From Lathyrus oleraceus (lineage: Eukaryota; Streptophyta; Magnoliopsida; Fabales; Fabaceae): DNA of 64,000 nt. The stretch is from the NCBI RefSeq assembly GCF_024323335.1, contig NC_066581.1, positions 458,325,197-458,389,196 on the forward strand, in the 5' to 3' direction. The notes under the pieces are model-generated. The model had not been told where the DNA came from. It searched no databases and saw nothing but the letters and a program-made list of their open reading frames with translations. Positions within the stretch are counted from its first letter, which is position 1; the number at the start of each line of letters is the position of its first letter. The translations under genes and the position numbers were made by a program. This document shows positions 33,823 through 45,262 of this stretch, piece by piece.

Positions 33823-36219
33823 TTATACGAAGTATTTTTTAACTGCGTCGGCATTCACAGGGGATGGAAAATCCTCGCCATCCATGGTCGTTAACAACAA
33901 GGCTCCGCCAGAGAAAACCTTCTTGACCACGAATGGACCTTCATAATTGGGTGTCCATTTGCCCCTTCGATCGTTTTGAGGAGGAAGGATCCTTTTCAGT
34001 ACCATATCACCTACGTGATATACCCGAGGTCGTACCTTTCTGTCAAAAGCACGCTTCATCCGTTGCTGGTACAACTGCCCATGACAGATGGCTGCCAGCC
34101 TCTTTTCCTCTATCAGGCTCAACCCTTCATACCGAGTCCTTACCCATTCCGCCTCTTGCAACTTTACGTCCATCAGGACTCTCAAAGAGGGAATCTGGAC
34201 CTCAACCGGTAGCACGGCTTCCATTCCATATACCAAAGAGAAAGGCGTTGCCCCAGTAGAAGTACGCACCGACGTTCGATACCCATGCAATGCAAACGGC
34301 AACATCTCATGCCAGTCTTTATAGGTTACCACCATTTTCTGCACAATCTTCTTTATGTTCTTATTGGCTGCCTCAACCGCCCCGTTCATCTTCGGACGAT
34401 AGGGAGAAGAATTGTGATGTTCAATCTTGAATTCCCGGCACAGCTCTGCCATCATCTTGTTGTTCAAATTAGAACCATTATCAATAATGATTCTTTCGGG
34501 AACCCCATATCTGCAAATGATGTCTCTCTTGAGAAATCGGGCAACGACCTGCTTCGTCACATTCGTATAAGAGGTTGCTTCTACCCACTTGGTAAAGTAA
34601 TCGATAGCCACTAATATGAACCGATGTCCATTCGAGGCCGTAGGCTCAATCTTTCCGATCATATCAATGCCCCACGTAGCAAACGGCCACGGAGACGACA
34701 TTAAACTCAACGGATTTGGAGGCACGTGCACCTTATCAGCATAAATCTGGCATTTATGACACTTCCGCACGAAATTAAAACATTGGGCCTCCATTGTCAT
34801 CCAGTAATAACCTGCCCTCAGCAGCTTCTTCACCATTGCATTCCCACTGGCATGGGTACCGAACGATCCCTCGTGGACTTCTTTCATCAATTGGCTTGCT
34901 TCCTTATCATCAACACATCTAAGCAAGACCCAATCGAAATTGCGCTTGTACAAAACCCCATCCTTATTCAGATAAAACACCATGGCCAACCTCCGCAGAG
35001 TCTTTCGGTCCTTCTTAGATGCTCCCTCGGGATACTCTTGAGTCTCCAGATAGTGCTTGATATCGTAATACCACGGCTTCTCATCATCAGGCGCTGTGTC
35101 AACAGCAAACACATAAGTCGGTCTATCCAGACGTCCCACCTCAACACTGGGGAACTGATTCCACCATTGTACCTTAATCAAGGCAGCCAGAGTAGCCAAA
35201 GCATCTGCCAAAGGATTCTCCTCTCTAGGCACATGATGCATCTTCACCTTGGTGAAAAACATCAACAATCTCCTCGTATAGTCCCGGTATGGAACTAAAT
35301 GAGATTGATGTGTATACCATTTTCCGTTAACCTGATTCACAACCAGAGCTGAATCTCCATATATGACAAGGTTCTTGATCCTCAAATCAATCACCTCTTC
35401 AATCCCCAATATACAAGCTTCATATTCAGCCACGTTGTTGGTGCACTCGAATGTTAGCCGGGCAGCAAAAGGAATGTGGGATCCTTTCGGCGTAACCAAA
35501 ACAGCACCAACACCGCTACCATTCACGTTAACGGCCCCATCAAACATCAAAATCCATTCGGATTCAGGGTCAGGCCCCTCCTCCGGGATTGGTTCCTCGC
35601 AATCTTTCGATTTGAGAAACATGATGTCCTCATCAGGGAATTCAAACTTCATCGGTTGATAATCCTCAATAGGTTGCTGAGCGAGGTAATCAGACAATAC
35701 ACTCCCCTTGATCGCCTTCTGAGAGGTATACTGTATATCATATTCAGTCAAAATCATTTGCCCTCTCGCAACCCGTCCGGTCAATGCTGGCTTCTCAAAG
35801 ATGTACTTGATTGGATCCATCTTGGAAATCAACAAAGTGGTATGAACCAGCATATACTGCCTCAATCGGCGAGCAGCCCAGACCAAAGCACAGCAAGTTT
35901 TCTTGAGCAGTGAATATCTTGTTTCACAGTCGGTAAACTTTTTGCTAAGGTAGTATATGGCATGCTCTTTTCGACCAGACTCGTCATGCTGCCCCAATAC
36001 ACACCCCATAGACCCCTCGAGGACCGTCAAGTACAGAATTAACGGTCTTCCCTCCACAGGAGGCATCAGAATCGGAGGCTCCTGCAAATATTCTTTTATC
36101 TTTTCAAATGCCGCTTGGCAATCATTATTCCACCTGACCGTTTGATCTTTTCTCAATAATTTGAAAATCGGTTCACACGTGGCTGTTAGAGAAGATGTGA
36201 ACCATGACATGTAGTTCAA
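33823..36219 (-). CDS. pol: Tat-B RNase H - RNase H - integrase, intact frame
   Basis: 798 uninterrupted codons, the C-terminal part of pol. Residues about 50-190: first RNase H/connection, with the usual first Asp absent (ILYLTVLEGSMGCVLGQ). About 222-345: second, archaeal-type RNase H with D227, E265, D289 and D339 all present. About 449-490: integrase zinc domain (H449, H456, C487, C490). About 519-616: integrase core with D519, D580 and E616, the last two 35 residues apart. The C-terminal domain (GKWTPNYEGPFVV) follows, ending NADAVKKYFV. Everything needed for RNA removal and integration looks preserved. RT upstream is broken, so the frame has no normal start; the Met used here lies in the RT connection region (the native polyprotein would read through). 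Translation from this ATG is not implied. Confidence 0.9.
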   Translation of the reverse strand: MNYMSWFTSSLTATCEPIFKLLRKDQTVRWNNDCQAAFEKIKEYLQEPPILMPPVEGRPLILYLTVLEGSMGCVLGQHDESGRKEHAIYYLSKKFTDCETRYSLLKKTCCALVWAARRLRQYMLVHTTLLISKMDPIKYIFEKPALTGRVARGQMILTEYDIQYTSQKAIKGSVLSDYLAQQPIEDYQPMKFEFPDEDIMFLKSKDCEEPIPEEGPDPESEWILMFDGAVNVNGSGVGAVLVTPKGSHIPFAARLTFECTNNVAEYEACILGIEEVIDLRIKNLVIYGDSALVVNQVNGKWYTHQSHLVPYRDYTRRLLMFFTKVKMHHVPREENPLADALATLAALIKVQWWNQFPSVEVGRLDRPTYVFAVDTAPDDEKPWYYDIKHYLETQEYPEGASKKDRKTLRRLAMVFYLNKDGVLYKRNFDWVLLRCVDDKEASQLMKEVHEGSFGTHASGNAMVKKLLRAGYYWMTMEAQCFNFVRKCHKCQIYADKVHVPPNPLSLMSSPWPFATWGIDMIGKIEPTASNGHRFILVAIDYFTKWVEATSYTNVTKQVVARFLKRDIICRYGVPERIIIDNGSNLNNKMMAELCREFKIEHHNSSPYRPKMNGAVEAANKNIKKIVQKMVVTYKDWHEMLPFALHGYRTSVRTSTGATPFSLVYGMEAVLPVEVQIPSLRVLMDVKLQEAEWVRTRYEGLSLIEEKRLAAICHGQLYQQRMKRAFDRKVRPRVYHVGDMVLKRILPPQNDRRGKWTPNYEGPFVVKKVFSGGALLLTTMDGEDFPSPVNADAVKKYFV

Positions 36220-36984
36220 TCTACCTAATAGACCATGAACCTCTTTTTCTGTTCTCGGTTCAGGCTTTTTTTTTTCTTTCTCTGAAGCAGGATCAACCTC
36301 AATTCCTCTCTTACAATGAACCCCAACATCTTACCGGACCGCACTCTGATAGTGCGCTTATTTGAATTCAACCTCAGTTTGAATTGTCCCAACTGGTCCA
36401 CTCAGCTTGGCCAGATCTACCAGATGCCCCTCTTCTATTTGGGACTTTGCTATCATGTCATCAACATAGCATTTAATTTCATGATGAATCATATCATGAA
36501 ACAAAGTCACTGTGGCTCGCCGATAAGTAGCATCGGCGTTCTGCTTCTCTAGAGGACGGTCTTCTCTCCATGGTAGCTTGTGCACAACGGCATCGGTATC
36601 CGCTCCTGGCATATCCTGACATGACCAGGTGAAGGTATCCACAGGCTCTTTCAACAGGGCTACCATTCTTGACTCGCCTCTGAAGCGGCCCCAATTTTCA
36701 CTTCCTTTCTGACCTCGGCGGTACCCAAATTAACGATCTCAACTCGCTCTTCATGTGGCTGGATCACCTTCTCCTCTTGTTTCAACCACCTGGCTAATCT
36801 TCCAGCAGATCACAATCTTCTTCACCTTCTTCTTTGGCATGATAGATCGGATTGTCGAAGTCATACAGAGGTGTAACCGAATTGTTGTCAATGAGATCCG
36901 GAGAATTTTTTTCGAAGTCGGAACGAGACCAATCAAAAAGGGGAAAAATGAAAACAAACATTGCCATTTTTATTTGTTTTTAAA
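36220..36984 (-). pseudogene. Tat-B reverse transcriptase, core deleted
   Basis: The RT N-terminal linker is recognisable (NNSVTPLYDFDNPIYHAKEE at about 36850-36900, then LLKEPVDTFTWSCQDMPGAD). The frame then jumps at about 36541 from the start of the fingers (REDRPLEKQ) directly to the region before the second catalytic motif (ATYRRATVTLFHDM). Compared with Tat-A about 120 codons are gone, including the YRDLN motif, the first catalytic Asp and MPFGL; YVDDMIAKS is kept. Further frame changes occur near 36400, 36320 and 36660-36800. No working RT can be made. Confidence 0.85.
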
Positions 36985-37146
36985 CTGCAAAAATAAATGA
37001 AAAACAGGGAACACCGCTTTTAATTGAAAAACATCCCTTTATTTATGATGCAAAATGAAACATGAGGTGGCCTTACAATGAACCATTACGTGTCGGGCAA
37101 CACGTATGGCTTTCATGCATATAAAATCAAAAACAGAAATTATTAC
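36985..37146 (-). other. Candidate Tat-B intron / gag-RT spacer
   Basis: AT-rich. The gag-side frame (…TVTLLEE) stops at TAA 37143-37145, inside a donor-like GTAATA starting at 37146. A good acceptor (TTATTTTTGCAG) ends at 36985. A second donor-like GTAAGG starts at 37076. Tat-A shows the same stop-within-donor arrangement at 18848. The phase of the join was not confirmed. Confidence 0.45.
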
Positions 37147-37176
37147 TCTTCGAGTAGAGTGACAGTGATGATCTTT

Positions 37177-39039
37177 TTAGGTCTTCCAGTTCTGGACTTC
37201 CATCCCTGGTGCGCACGGCTTTATCCAACCATCAAACTCGCAGTTACTGTCAGTCTCTTCTCCTACCGCAAAGGCGTGATCCGAATTTTTAGCAATTGCA
37301 CCCACCATCGCCTGACCATGTGCCGGCATGGGATTGGCATTAACATTCGGAGATGGTGCAAAATTGATGGCCTTGGAGTCTACCAGATCCTGGACAACAT
37401 GCTTAAATGCCCTACAGCCCTCAATGTTATGACCTGGTGTACCAGAATGGAATTCACACTGGGCGTTCTCATCATAGTTAGGAGGCCTCTGATCTGATCT
37501 TAACGGAACCATCGTCCTTGGCTGAACCAACCCAAGATCCATCAACTTTTTAAACAGCACAGCATATGTCACGGGCGGCTTATCGAACTGACGATCAATC
37601 CCTTTCCCCCTCACTTGGTACCCGGCTCTCTGTGCTCTCTGTTGAGGTGGCTGACGTTGTTGTTGTACTGATTAATTACCAGCAGGGGTGGTTACCGCAG
37701 CAGTGTGCTGGTAGTAACGATCCCTACCGTGTCCCCTTTGGGCATACACAGCACTTGATTCACCCTCATTTTTGCGCTGACCGTTCCCAAATGGCTTCTT
37801 TACTCCAGATGATGGAGCATTTCCCTGTATTTTCCCCATTCTCAGCCAGCTTTCAATTCTCTCACCAGCCACTACAATGTCTGCAAAGCTAGTGACGGGA
37901 TAACCCACCATCCTTTCAGCAAAAACCCCCTGCAGGGTACCCATGAATAGATCAGACATCTCCCGATCCACCAGCGGAGGTTGAACTCTGGCAGCCAGCT
38001 CCCTCCATCTCTGCGCATACTCTTTAAACCCCTCACTCGGCTTCTGAGACATACCCTGCAGCTGGGTACGGCTAGGAGCCATGTCAGCATTGAACTGGTA
38101 CTGTTTAAAGAAGGCATCGCCAAGATTCTGCCAGCTTTTAATATCAGCAGATTTCAGCTTGGTGTACCATTCCAAGGATCCTCCAGACAGACTGTCTTGG
38201 AAGAAGTACATCCACAGCTTTTGGTCCATCGTGTATGCAGAGATCTTACGAACGAAGGCCTGAAGATGAGTTTCGGGGCAGGAACTCCCATTGTATTTAT
38301 CAAAAGCGGGCGCCTTGAACTTCTGTGGGATCACAATCCCCTCAACCAGCCCCATATTCGACATATTTACGACCCCGGGAGTGGCATGGCTTTCCAGAGC
38401 CCTGATCTTTTCTGCCAGCACCTGAATTTCCTTGTTTGGTGGTTGGGCACCATACTGGCCGAATGGTTCATTATGCATGGAGAACTGATCTGCTTCTCTG
38501 TCCTCCTCTCTATCATCATCAACCCCAAAGAAAGGAGGGAACAGACTGTCTTTCATGTTCTGCCCCATCGGACCAGGCTGACCACCAGTAGCAGCACCAA
38601 AACCGGCAGCATTATTTACTATCCCCACAGTCGTCCTCTTTCCACCTTCCCTGGAACCACCCAGCCCCTGGTTGGAGACACCATCCAGGTTAACACCATT
38701 GTTGGCCACTGAAGCCCGCTCGAGCTTCTCAACTTTATCAGCCAAAGCTTTCTGACCAACTGCAAAACCTTGCATGATGTTGATCAGTTCGTTCATTTTC
38801 TCTTTTAGCTCGAGAACATCTACACTTGGTAGATCCATCAGCCTTGGTGTATTGCGTCTGGTGAAGTATCTGTGTGGACGTGTTGAGTGCACAGGTACAA
38901 TTCTACGAGCACGAGCAATGATTCCTGAAACAATCAAGCACGTTAGAACTGATACCTGCAAAACAGCAAACAGGTTAATATGCATGAATGCAACGTCTAT
39001 CCATACGAGGAAGCTTCTGTCTTTTGATCCTGGTTTCAT
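37177..39039 (-). pseudogene. gag: Tat-B gag with in-frame stop, fused to post-protease tail
   Basis: One reading frame with a single TAA at 37672-37674. The first 67 codons look like leader (hydrophobic, no gag features); the likely true start is Met68 (ATG at 38836-38838). A coiled coil (VLELKEKMNELINIMQ) comes next. The capsid core follows: FKAPAFDKYNGSSCP, YFFQDSLSGGSLEWYTKLKS, LGDAFFKQYQFNADMAPSRT, FKEYAQRWRELAARVQPPL. After the stop, the zinc knuckle CEFHSGTPGHNIEGC (C-x2-H-x5-H-x4-C) leads to PMPAHGQAMVGAIAKNSD. The frame then passes without a break into GEETDSNCEFDGWIKPC, which in Tat-A lies after protease. Protease is therefore deleted. Confidence 0.85.
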
Positions 39040-40097
39040 CGAGACAGATAATATTTCGACAATAACATTCTGACATCAGGATGTCTCTCAACCAGAATCT
39101 CAATCGAGAATGTACCCTGAGTACGGATAGACATGAATTAGATGACGATGAATGCTAAATGTGAATGATGCTGATGCGTGAATGCAATGCACTGTGCCAT
39201 CCTCCAAGTCATCTGAACATCTGTTGCACTGAGGCCCGATCTCTGAACTGATCCCAACCATCTGAAGGAATACGTAACCACAAACCCGACTTGGGGTTCC
39301 GAAATAAACGGAACTGAAAGATACATCACCATCATCATCAGACAATCTCTGAGCAGATAACCATAATCCTCTGAATCGGCCCGGGGAATCCTGAAATAAA
39401 CGGATCCCCACTGATAAATAACACGGACAGCACTTCGGCGTCTCGGCAATAAGTGTCCATAAATCCGACTTATAAATATGACTCTGATCAACGGAACCAA
39501 TAGTCACCATCTAAGTCACCATCTGAACATGCATCTGTAAGAATCACCCTCCCCTCACAGGTAAATTCTAATCAGGTCATCCTAAGGCGGATAATAGTCT
39601 CGACAATCGGGCAAAGATACTCAACGGGTTTGCCCTTTCGGGTCTGCCGCTGCAGCTCTCTTAAGATCGTCTAAACCAAAGATCCGGGAAAGATCGATCA
39701 CCGAAGTCAATAGTTCAGATGAAGTGACTCAACCAGAGTGGAGTACCCCACAAAGGAAGAGCACTATCAAATGAACCTCGTCCGACTTGTGGTACACCAC
39801 GTTGCCAAACACATGTTGACCTAACATGAAGGAGGCAACATGAGACCACACTAATCCTAGGTGTATACTCGGGCCTAGGTTTTAGCCCCACTCAGAACAC
39901 CCACCCCATACAGAGGGAACCACCTGTACAGAGGACAGCAACATGATAGTATGATGCATGCAAACATCTATGCAAATATATACACAACAGAATAATAAAT
40001 GCAATAAATAAAGCGGCACAAGCAACCTAAACTATCCTAGAACGCTAGGAGAGACTCGCTTAGGGAAGATGGACCAGCAATAGGTCAACTTCTGTAG
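39040..40097 (-). other. Tat-B leader
   Basis: About 1.06 kb between PBS and gag. No ORF1 homologue and no other credible gene. A short inverted pair CCTAGGTGT / GGGCCTAGG lies near 39857-39880. Confidence 0.65.
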
Positions 40098-40115
40098 TCC
40101 CCAGCAGAGTCGCCA
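40098..40115 (-). other. Primer-binding site of Tat-B
   Basis: In element sense TGGCGACTCTGCTGGGGA, two bases after the 5' LTR. Complementary to an 18-nt tRNA 3' end; tRNA-Arg is reported for Ogre. Confidence 0.9.
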
Positions 40116-40117
40116 GC

Positions 40118-43100
40118 TGTCGCATCCGCGAAAAACAACCGGCGGGCTAAAACAAAACAACACAGAGCCGCCACCGTGCGTTATTTATCCCAAAAGAGGG
40201 AAAGGAAATGCTCGAGGTAAACCTGGGAAAAGCATGGTCTCGCGACCAAAGAGAATGGGATCGGGAGTCGGTTATGGGAAGGGAAGGTATTAGCACCCCT
40301 ACGCATTCGTCGTACTCGACGGGATCCACGCTCAAAAGAAAGAAAAGGTTGCTAAAACAAACATCACACACACACACTGAAGACAACACAGGTGGAGGAA
40401 GAGGGGAGAGGGCTCGCTAGGATATTGCATCATATGCCTACGTATCTCGTCTGGAACGAGAATCAGAGCTGCCGTAGTTCGGCTCACGCACGCCAAACAA
40501 GACACACACAAACACAGGAAAACATGGAACCCGAACGCCAATCGCTGGACTTACATCGGCTTCCGAACCAAACAAACACACTCAGGATACGGACAGCCAA
40601 TCGCTGGTCTTACATCCATATCCTGGCACACAAGAAGATTAACAAACAACAAGTTACTAAGGAGTCAGGCACTCGAGCCTAGCAACTGTCAAGCAAACGC
40701 ACACAAAAAAGAAAAAGGGTGCCCGGAGAGACCTCGCACGGCCTCCTGCCTACGTACCTCATCTGGTATGAGGATCAGGGCGACGTAGTTCCCCTGAATG
40801 GGAAAGAAATTCTCCTAACCAGATAACAAAGGGAGACACAACTAGGGAGACCAACTCGAGCCTAGATGTTATCATGCAAATCATCCCTAAGTTAAGGTTG
40901 CTATCTACTTGCACAGGCAGCAAGCTAATCCTAAACAGGCAAAGCAATCAAAGCAAACAATCACAAATAGCACACACTATATACAGACAAAGTGGGCTCA
41001 CACACGGGTTAGGCTGCAAAAGCAAGCCAACTGTATCAGGTGATGTTAGCTCTTAACCCTAACATTGAGAGTTAGGGTGAAGCAGATGAAATGGGAGTGA
41101 GGGGTGTGCCTCACAGCTCTTATCCCTGGCCAGGGAGAGCTTCAGACAAAGGAAGTGTGGGTCCAGAAAGTGGGAACCCTTCTACACTTATGACACTGAC
41201 TCAACTATACAACTGTACAAGGATCTTGGGTTAATGTCCACAATGCATCAACACCAGTTGTGTGAGCAGAGGGACGACTCAACAGAATAGCAGGAGATGG
41301 ATTGCACATCTCTTGTATCTGCCAATTGCCTTAACAAAGGTCTTTTCCTGCTTGGGGACAAAAATAAACAAGCACAAACATCGCCTCTTAAGGAGGACTT
41401 CAGACAGGTGCCTGGCCAAGTAACAGGCCAGGTCTTCCAGACTACATGGAGTTAGTGATTCTACCTCAATTGGTTTACACAACCAAGCAACAACAACAGC
41501 AAGTTCACAATGAACTATAGCAACTAAGGTACCTGAAATCAATCCAACATAATCAGTATACCAGACAAACAAAAGTCAAACAGAAAATTACAAGTCCACA
41601 GCATAAACAGATAACAAGCATCAATGCACATAGGTGCAAGCCACAAGGCCTAAGCATAAGTCTCAATGCCTACAAAACAAACTCAAGGTTAGTCATAAAC
41701 AATCAATAAACCAACTCCAATTGAGTGCACATCATCAAGCATAAGCAATTGTGCTCTTTGACCTGAAACAAAGCTCAAATGTGAGAACACAAACCACTAG
41801 TACAAGACTAGGGTCAAAATAGGATCAATAAGTCAAAACAGAACATGAAACTTATCAAAAATCAAGATCAATCAATTAATAATCAAATCCAATTGGTCTC
41901 ATGTTCATATCATCAACCATTATCATTTCATGAGGCAAAGAGTACAAAGCATGCAATTTAGAACCTCAAAGGACTAAACAGAAAGATCCAATTCAAATCA
42001 ACTCACAAACATTTCAATAAATTCCCAAAAAATTCATGGTCAAACAGCATTTACAACATGATCTACACACCAAATTTCAGGCCATTTGGACAATGGGAAG
42101 CAAGTCAATTAAATTCATCAAGCCAAAGCATACTCAAACAAGCTCATACAAAGCATTAAATCATGTATCAACTTCAAGCAAGCACAAAACAGAGTAGGAA
42201 CATGATAAATGCACCAAATCAAAGCCATGGCAAACTTTAAAGTGTCTATAATACACATGCCAAATTTCAAGTCCATCCAAAATCAACAAATCATATACCA
42301 TTGGAATCCTTGTTCAACATACATCATGAATCACAAATTGATTTAACCTAATTCCTCCTAATCTAAGAGAATCGAACCAAAACATAATCATGCATCAAAG
42401 TTCAAATCATCATAACTTCCTTGTTTCTTAACCAAATTCAACGATTCCAATTGCAGATTATTCTACTATGCAAGATCTATCCAAAACACATATCAATTGC
42501 AAGAATCATCAAAGTCGAAAACTCACCTTAATTGAAGCACAGTGATGAGTTCGCGCGTTTCAGGCTATGGCAAGGCAAAACAGATGCTCCTTGATGCTTG
42601 AATGATTGAATGGAGCAAGGTTTGGATGCTAATGGTGCACGATCTTGATGAAAATCCAAATTGCCATTGTTGAAGCTTGATGCAACAGTCCACGATTTGG
42701 CTTGAAAATGATGATTCCTTGCTTCAATTAGCTTCCAAAATGCATGTAGATGATGAATTGATCGAAGGCAAGGCAAAAAGAATGAAGAAAATTGATGAAG
42801 CAAGTTGAGAGAAAAATGAAAAAGTTTGAGATCTAGATCTAGAATTCACAATTCTGTTATGGTTAATCAAAAAACAGTTATGATTTAGTTTATATATGAG
42901 ATGTTAAACATGTTGGTAATCATGATTAGTGTAATTACAAAGGATTAGTGAAAATGCAAGTTTCATGCTAAATGACCAATTGACCAATCCACCCTCACTT
43001 GTGCAAAACCAATGTAACAGTAGAATTTCTGTTTTGGAGCAAGTTTCAAATGATATTTGTGAGCTAATGCAAGTGGAATGGAGTGAAAACAATGAATATT

Positions 43101-44166
43101 TTGAAAAAACACCTTTTTCCCTCCAAAATTCAAATTAAGTCCACTTGAAAAATGCACTTTTTGTGTGAGCACGATTCATGAAATGTAATGCTTGTTTTGG
43201 ATAGAGGACATCAAAAGAATTTTGCTCAAAAAAGTCTCACTCCATTTGGCCTTGTGAATCAAAAGTTATGCACCTTTGAAATTCAACTTTTTTGGACAAT
43301 GATTTGATCATAACTTGCCAACCACAAATGAGAAATTCATGTTCTTGGACTTTTTGGAAAGGTGAGAGCAAGATCTACAACTTTCACGTTGAACAAAATT
43401 TCATTTGAAGCATTTTTGGACATGTAATTTTGAGGAGAAAACCTTTCCATTTTTGGCAATTTTGAATTACAAGTCACTTTCTATTTTTGGAAAGTTTTCA
43501 TCTGACTTTATTTTCTTCATTCTTGATGTTTGAAATGTCAAATGAAACTTGTTTGGACATGAATGAAGTGTATCTAACTCTCTCCCACCTCCAAATCCTT
43601 GATCTCAGGCACAGTTGACCACAGTTGACTTTTTCTGACTGATAGATGAATTGGCTGTGCATTGATCAACTTGAGCTTCAAACTCCTGATGAAATGGCTC
43701 AATGATGAAACCCTAGCTTCCATAAGTCAATATAATCATATGATGATCCCCATATCCATTGAAAACCTCATCTCCTTAACAAACCCTGATAGGCACAATG
43801 CAGATGATTAGGGTTGACCAGAGGTCAAAACCCTAATCTCAAGGAATCTGATCAAGCATTATGAGTCCCTTGGTGATGACAAGACCATGATGATGATGAT
43901 GTACCATTGCTACCAAGATAAAGCTCAACCTCTTTGAAGAACCATGAAACCCTAATTTGAAGCACCAACCCTCAGATGGCCAATGATCAATCCAATGAAA
44001 CCCTAACTTGCACCTCAACCTCTTTATCTTCTGATCAAGACCTAGGAGGATGACTTGCTCAATGTGGCCACATAATATGCAAAATGCAATGCCTAATGAC
44101 CTAAAAAATAATATGCAATATGTTAAGCTAGTCCCAAGAGAGGAGGGCAAATTTTGAGGTGTTACA
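40118..44166 (-). mobile_element. Tat-B 5' LTR (right)
   Basis: 4049 bp, about 99.3% identical by eye to 26839-30887. Differences are denser in the first 500 bp of the plus-strand reading and near 43370-43400. The 1-base indels cancel, so lengths are equal. Confidence 0.95.
42889..42896 (-). promoter_or_regulatory. TATA-like site in Tat-B 5' LTR
   Basis: TATATAAA in element sense, identical to 29609-29616. As this is the 5' LTR it would be the active promoter copy. Confidence 0.4.
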
Positions 44167-44171
44167 TCATG
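44167..44171 (+). repeat. Target-site duplication of Tat-B, right
   Basis: TCATG, identical to 26834-26838. Confidence 0.95.
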
Positions 44172-44192
44172 TTATCAAACTCCCCCACACTT

Positions 44193-45168
44193 AGACTTTT
44201 GCTTGTCCTCAAGCAAGATACAATGTAGAAATCATTTTAAAATATTAGCCAGATGAAATTTCCAAACACACATCAATTCGTAGTAGGTTGCAAGTAAATC
44301 TTGTTTAAAAATAACTTGAGCTTAATCTTAACATCACAAATTACTGTAACAACACTAGATAACCCCACCTTATGCAAACCAGTTCGAGTCATGCTATTAT
44401 AGCTAGCCTAGTTCTTTTACTCTTATTTCACCGGTTTTCGTTCTAGCGAAATCACATTAAGTCCTTTATCTTTTCGCGCACATAGTGGAGTAACCGGTTA
44501 GCGATTCTGATCCCCTTTTAGCTAGAAGTTCTGGTACATAAGTTGGATAACTTTGTTATTTAGTCCATTGCAAATTGCGGGGGATCGGATCGTAGTCCGC
44601 CCTACCAAGTTCAGCACCAGAAACCGCTGAACCAACTCACAATGGATCGTTCATACAATGTTTTTGTAGGGTCCGCAACCTTTTGATTAAATGATCGGGT
44701 AAGGATCACCTAACTTAATTAGTGCATTACCTGATTTTTAATATATTATTTTTGGGAATCATTCACTTATATTCATCGGCTCTCCACGTAGTTTGCTATT
44801 AAGATGGTGCCGACTTCTCGTATAAACTACTCGGGGTTACTATAAAACTAAAAGTTCAAGGAATTGGTATAATAGGTACTTAGCCCGATCTAACATGTTG
44901 AGGTTTTTAGAGTGTTGGGGCGGTAATAATTTTTGTCTTAATTTTACTCAAGTTTGATAAAATAAGCAACCTTTATACTTATTGAGTGTGTTGAATTTTT
45001 GTTATGGCTCGAGAAAATTGAGGGGAATAGATAATAAAAAATTTCACACTAGGGACTCGACTTGAAATAAATATATTATAATTTTATTTTATTTTTAATA
45101 TAAAAGGGAAATAACATACTTGAAAGAGGAATGTTGAAAGAGAAGTAATCATAACTGAAACAAAGTTT
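44193..45168 (-). other. Ath-2 non-coding region before the LTR
   Basis: About 1 kb, AT-rich, no reading frame of note. Bounded by two purine-tract motifs. I see nothing else in it. Confidence 0.6.
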
Positions 45169-45191
45169 CCCCCCCCCCCCCCCCCCCCCCC
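45169..45191 (-). repeat. 23-bp homopolymer (G on the element strand)
   Basis: Lies within TTTAAGTGTG-(G)n-AAACTTTG in element sense, i.e. an expanded version of the TTTAAGTGTGGG motif that follows the env-like frame in Ath-1. Length may be unreliable because of assembly. Confidence 0.9.
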
Positions 45192-45262
45192 ACACTTAAA
45201 TGAAACATTGTCCCCAATGTTTGAAAGAAAAGCGAAAAGAAAGGAAAAATAAAGAAATATGC

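Larger units (their letters stand above)
26839..44166 (-). mobile_element. Complete Tat-B element (Ogre/Tat lineage), internally deleted
   Basis: 17,328 bp with both LTRs (26839-30887 and 40118-44166, each 4049 bp), a primer-binding site, purine tract and perfect 5-bp target duplication. Sense is minus. Order from the 5' end: LTR, PBS, leader, gag (with in-frame stop), candidate intron, RT remnant, RNase H/second RNase H/integrase, long 3' UTR, LTR. Protease and the RT core are deleted and there is no ORF1. By eye the LTRs differ by about 30 substitutions and two 1-base indels, so insertion is recent. It is inserted 6 bp inside the Ath-2 3' LTR. It cannot be autonomous as it stands; movement would need helper proteins. 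Confidence 0.95.

Noticed and set aside
34726..35298. 190-codon plus-strand frame within Tat-B pol
   Set aside because: Antisense shadow of the 798-codon RNase H/integrase frame.
37981..38712. 243-codon plus-strand frame opposite Tat-B gag
   Set aside because: Antisense shadow of gag; no family features and no promoter or start context.
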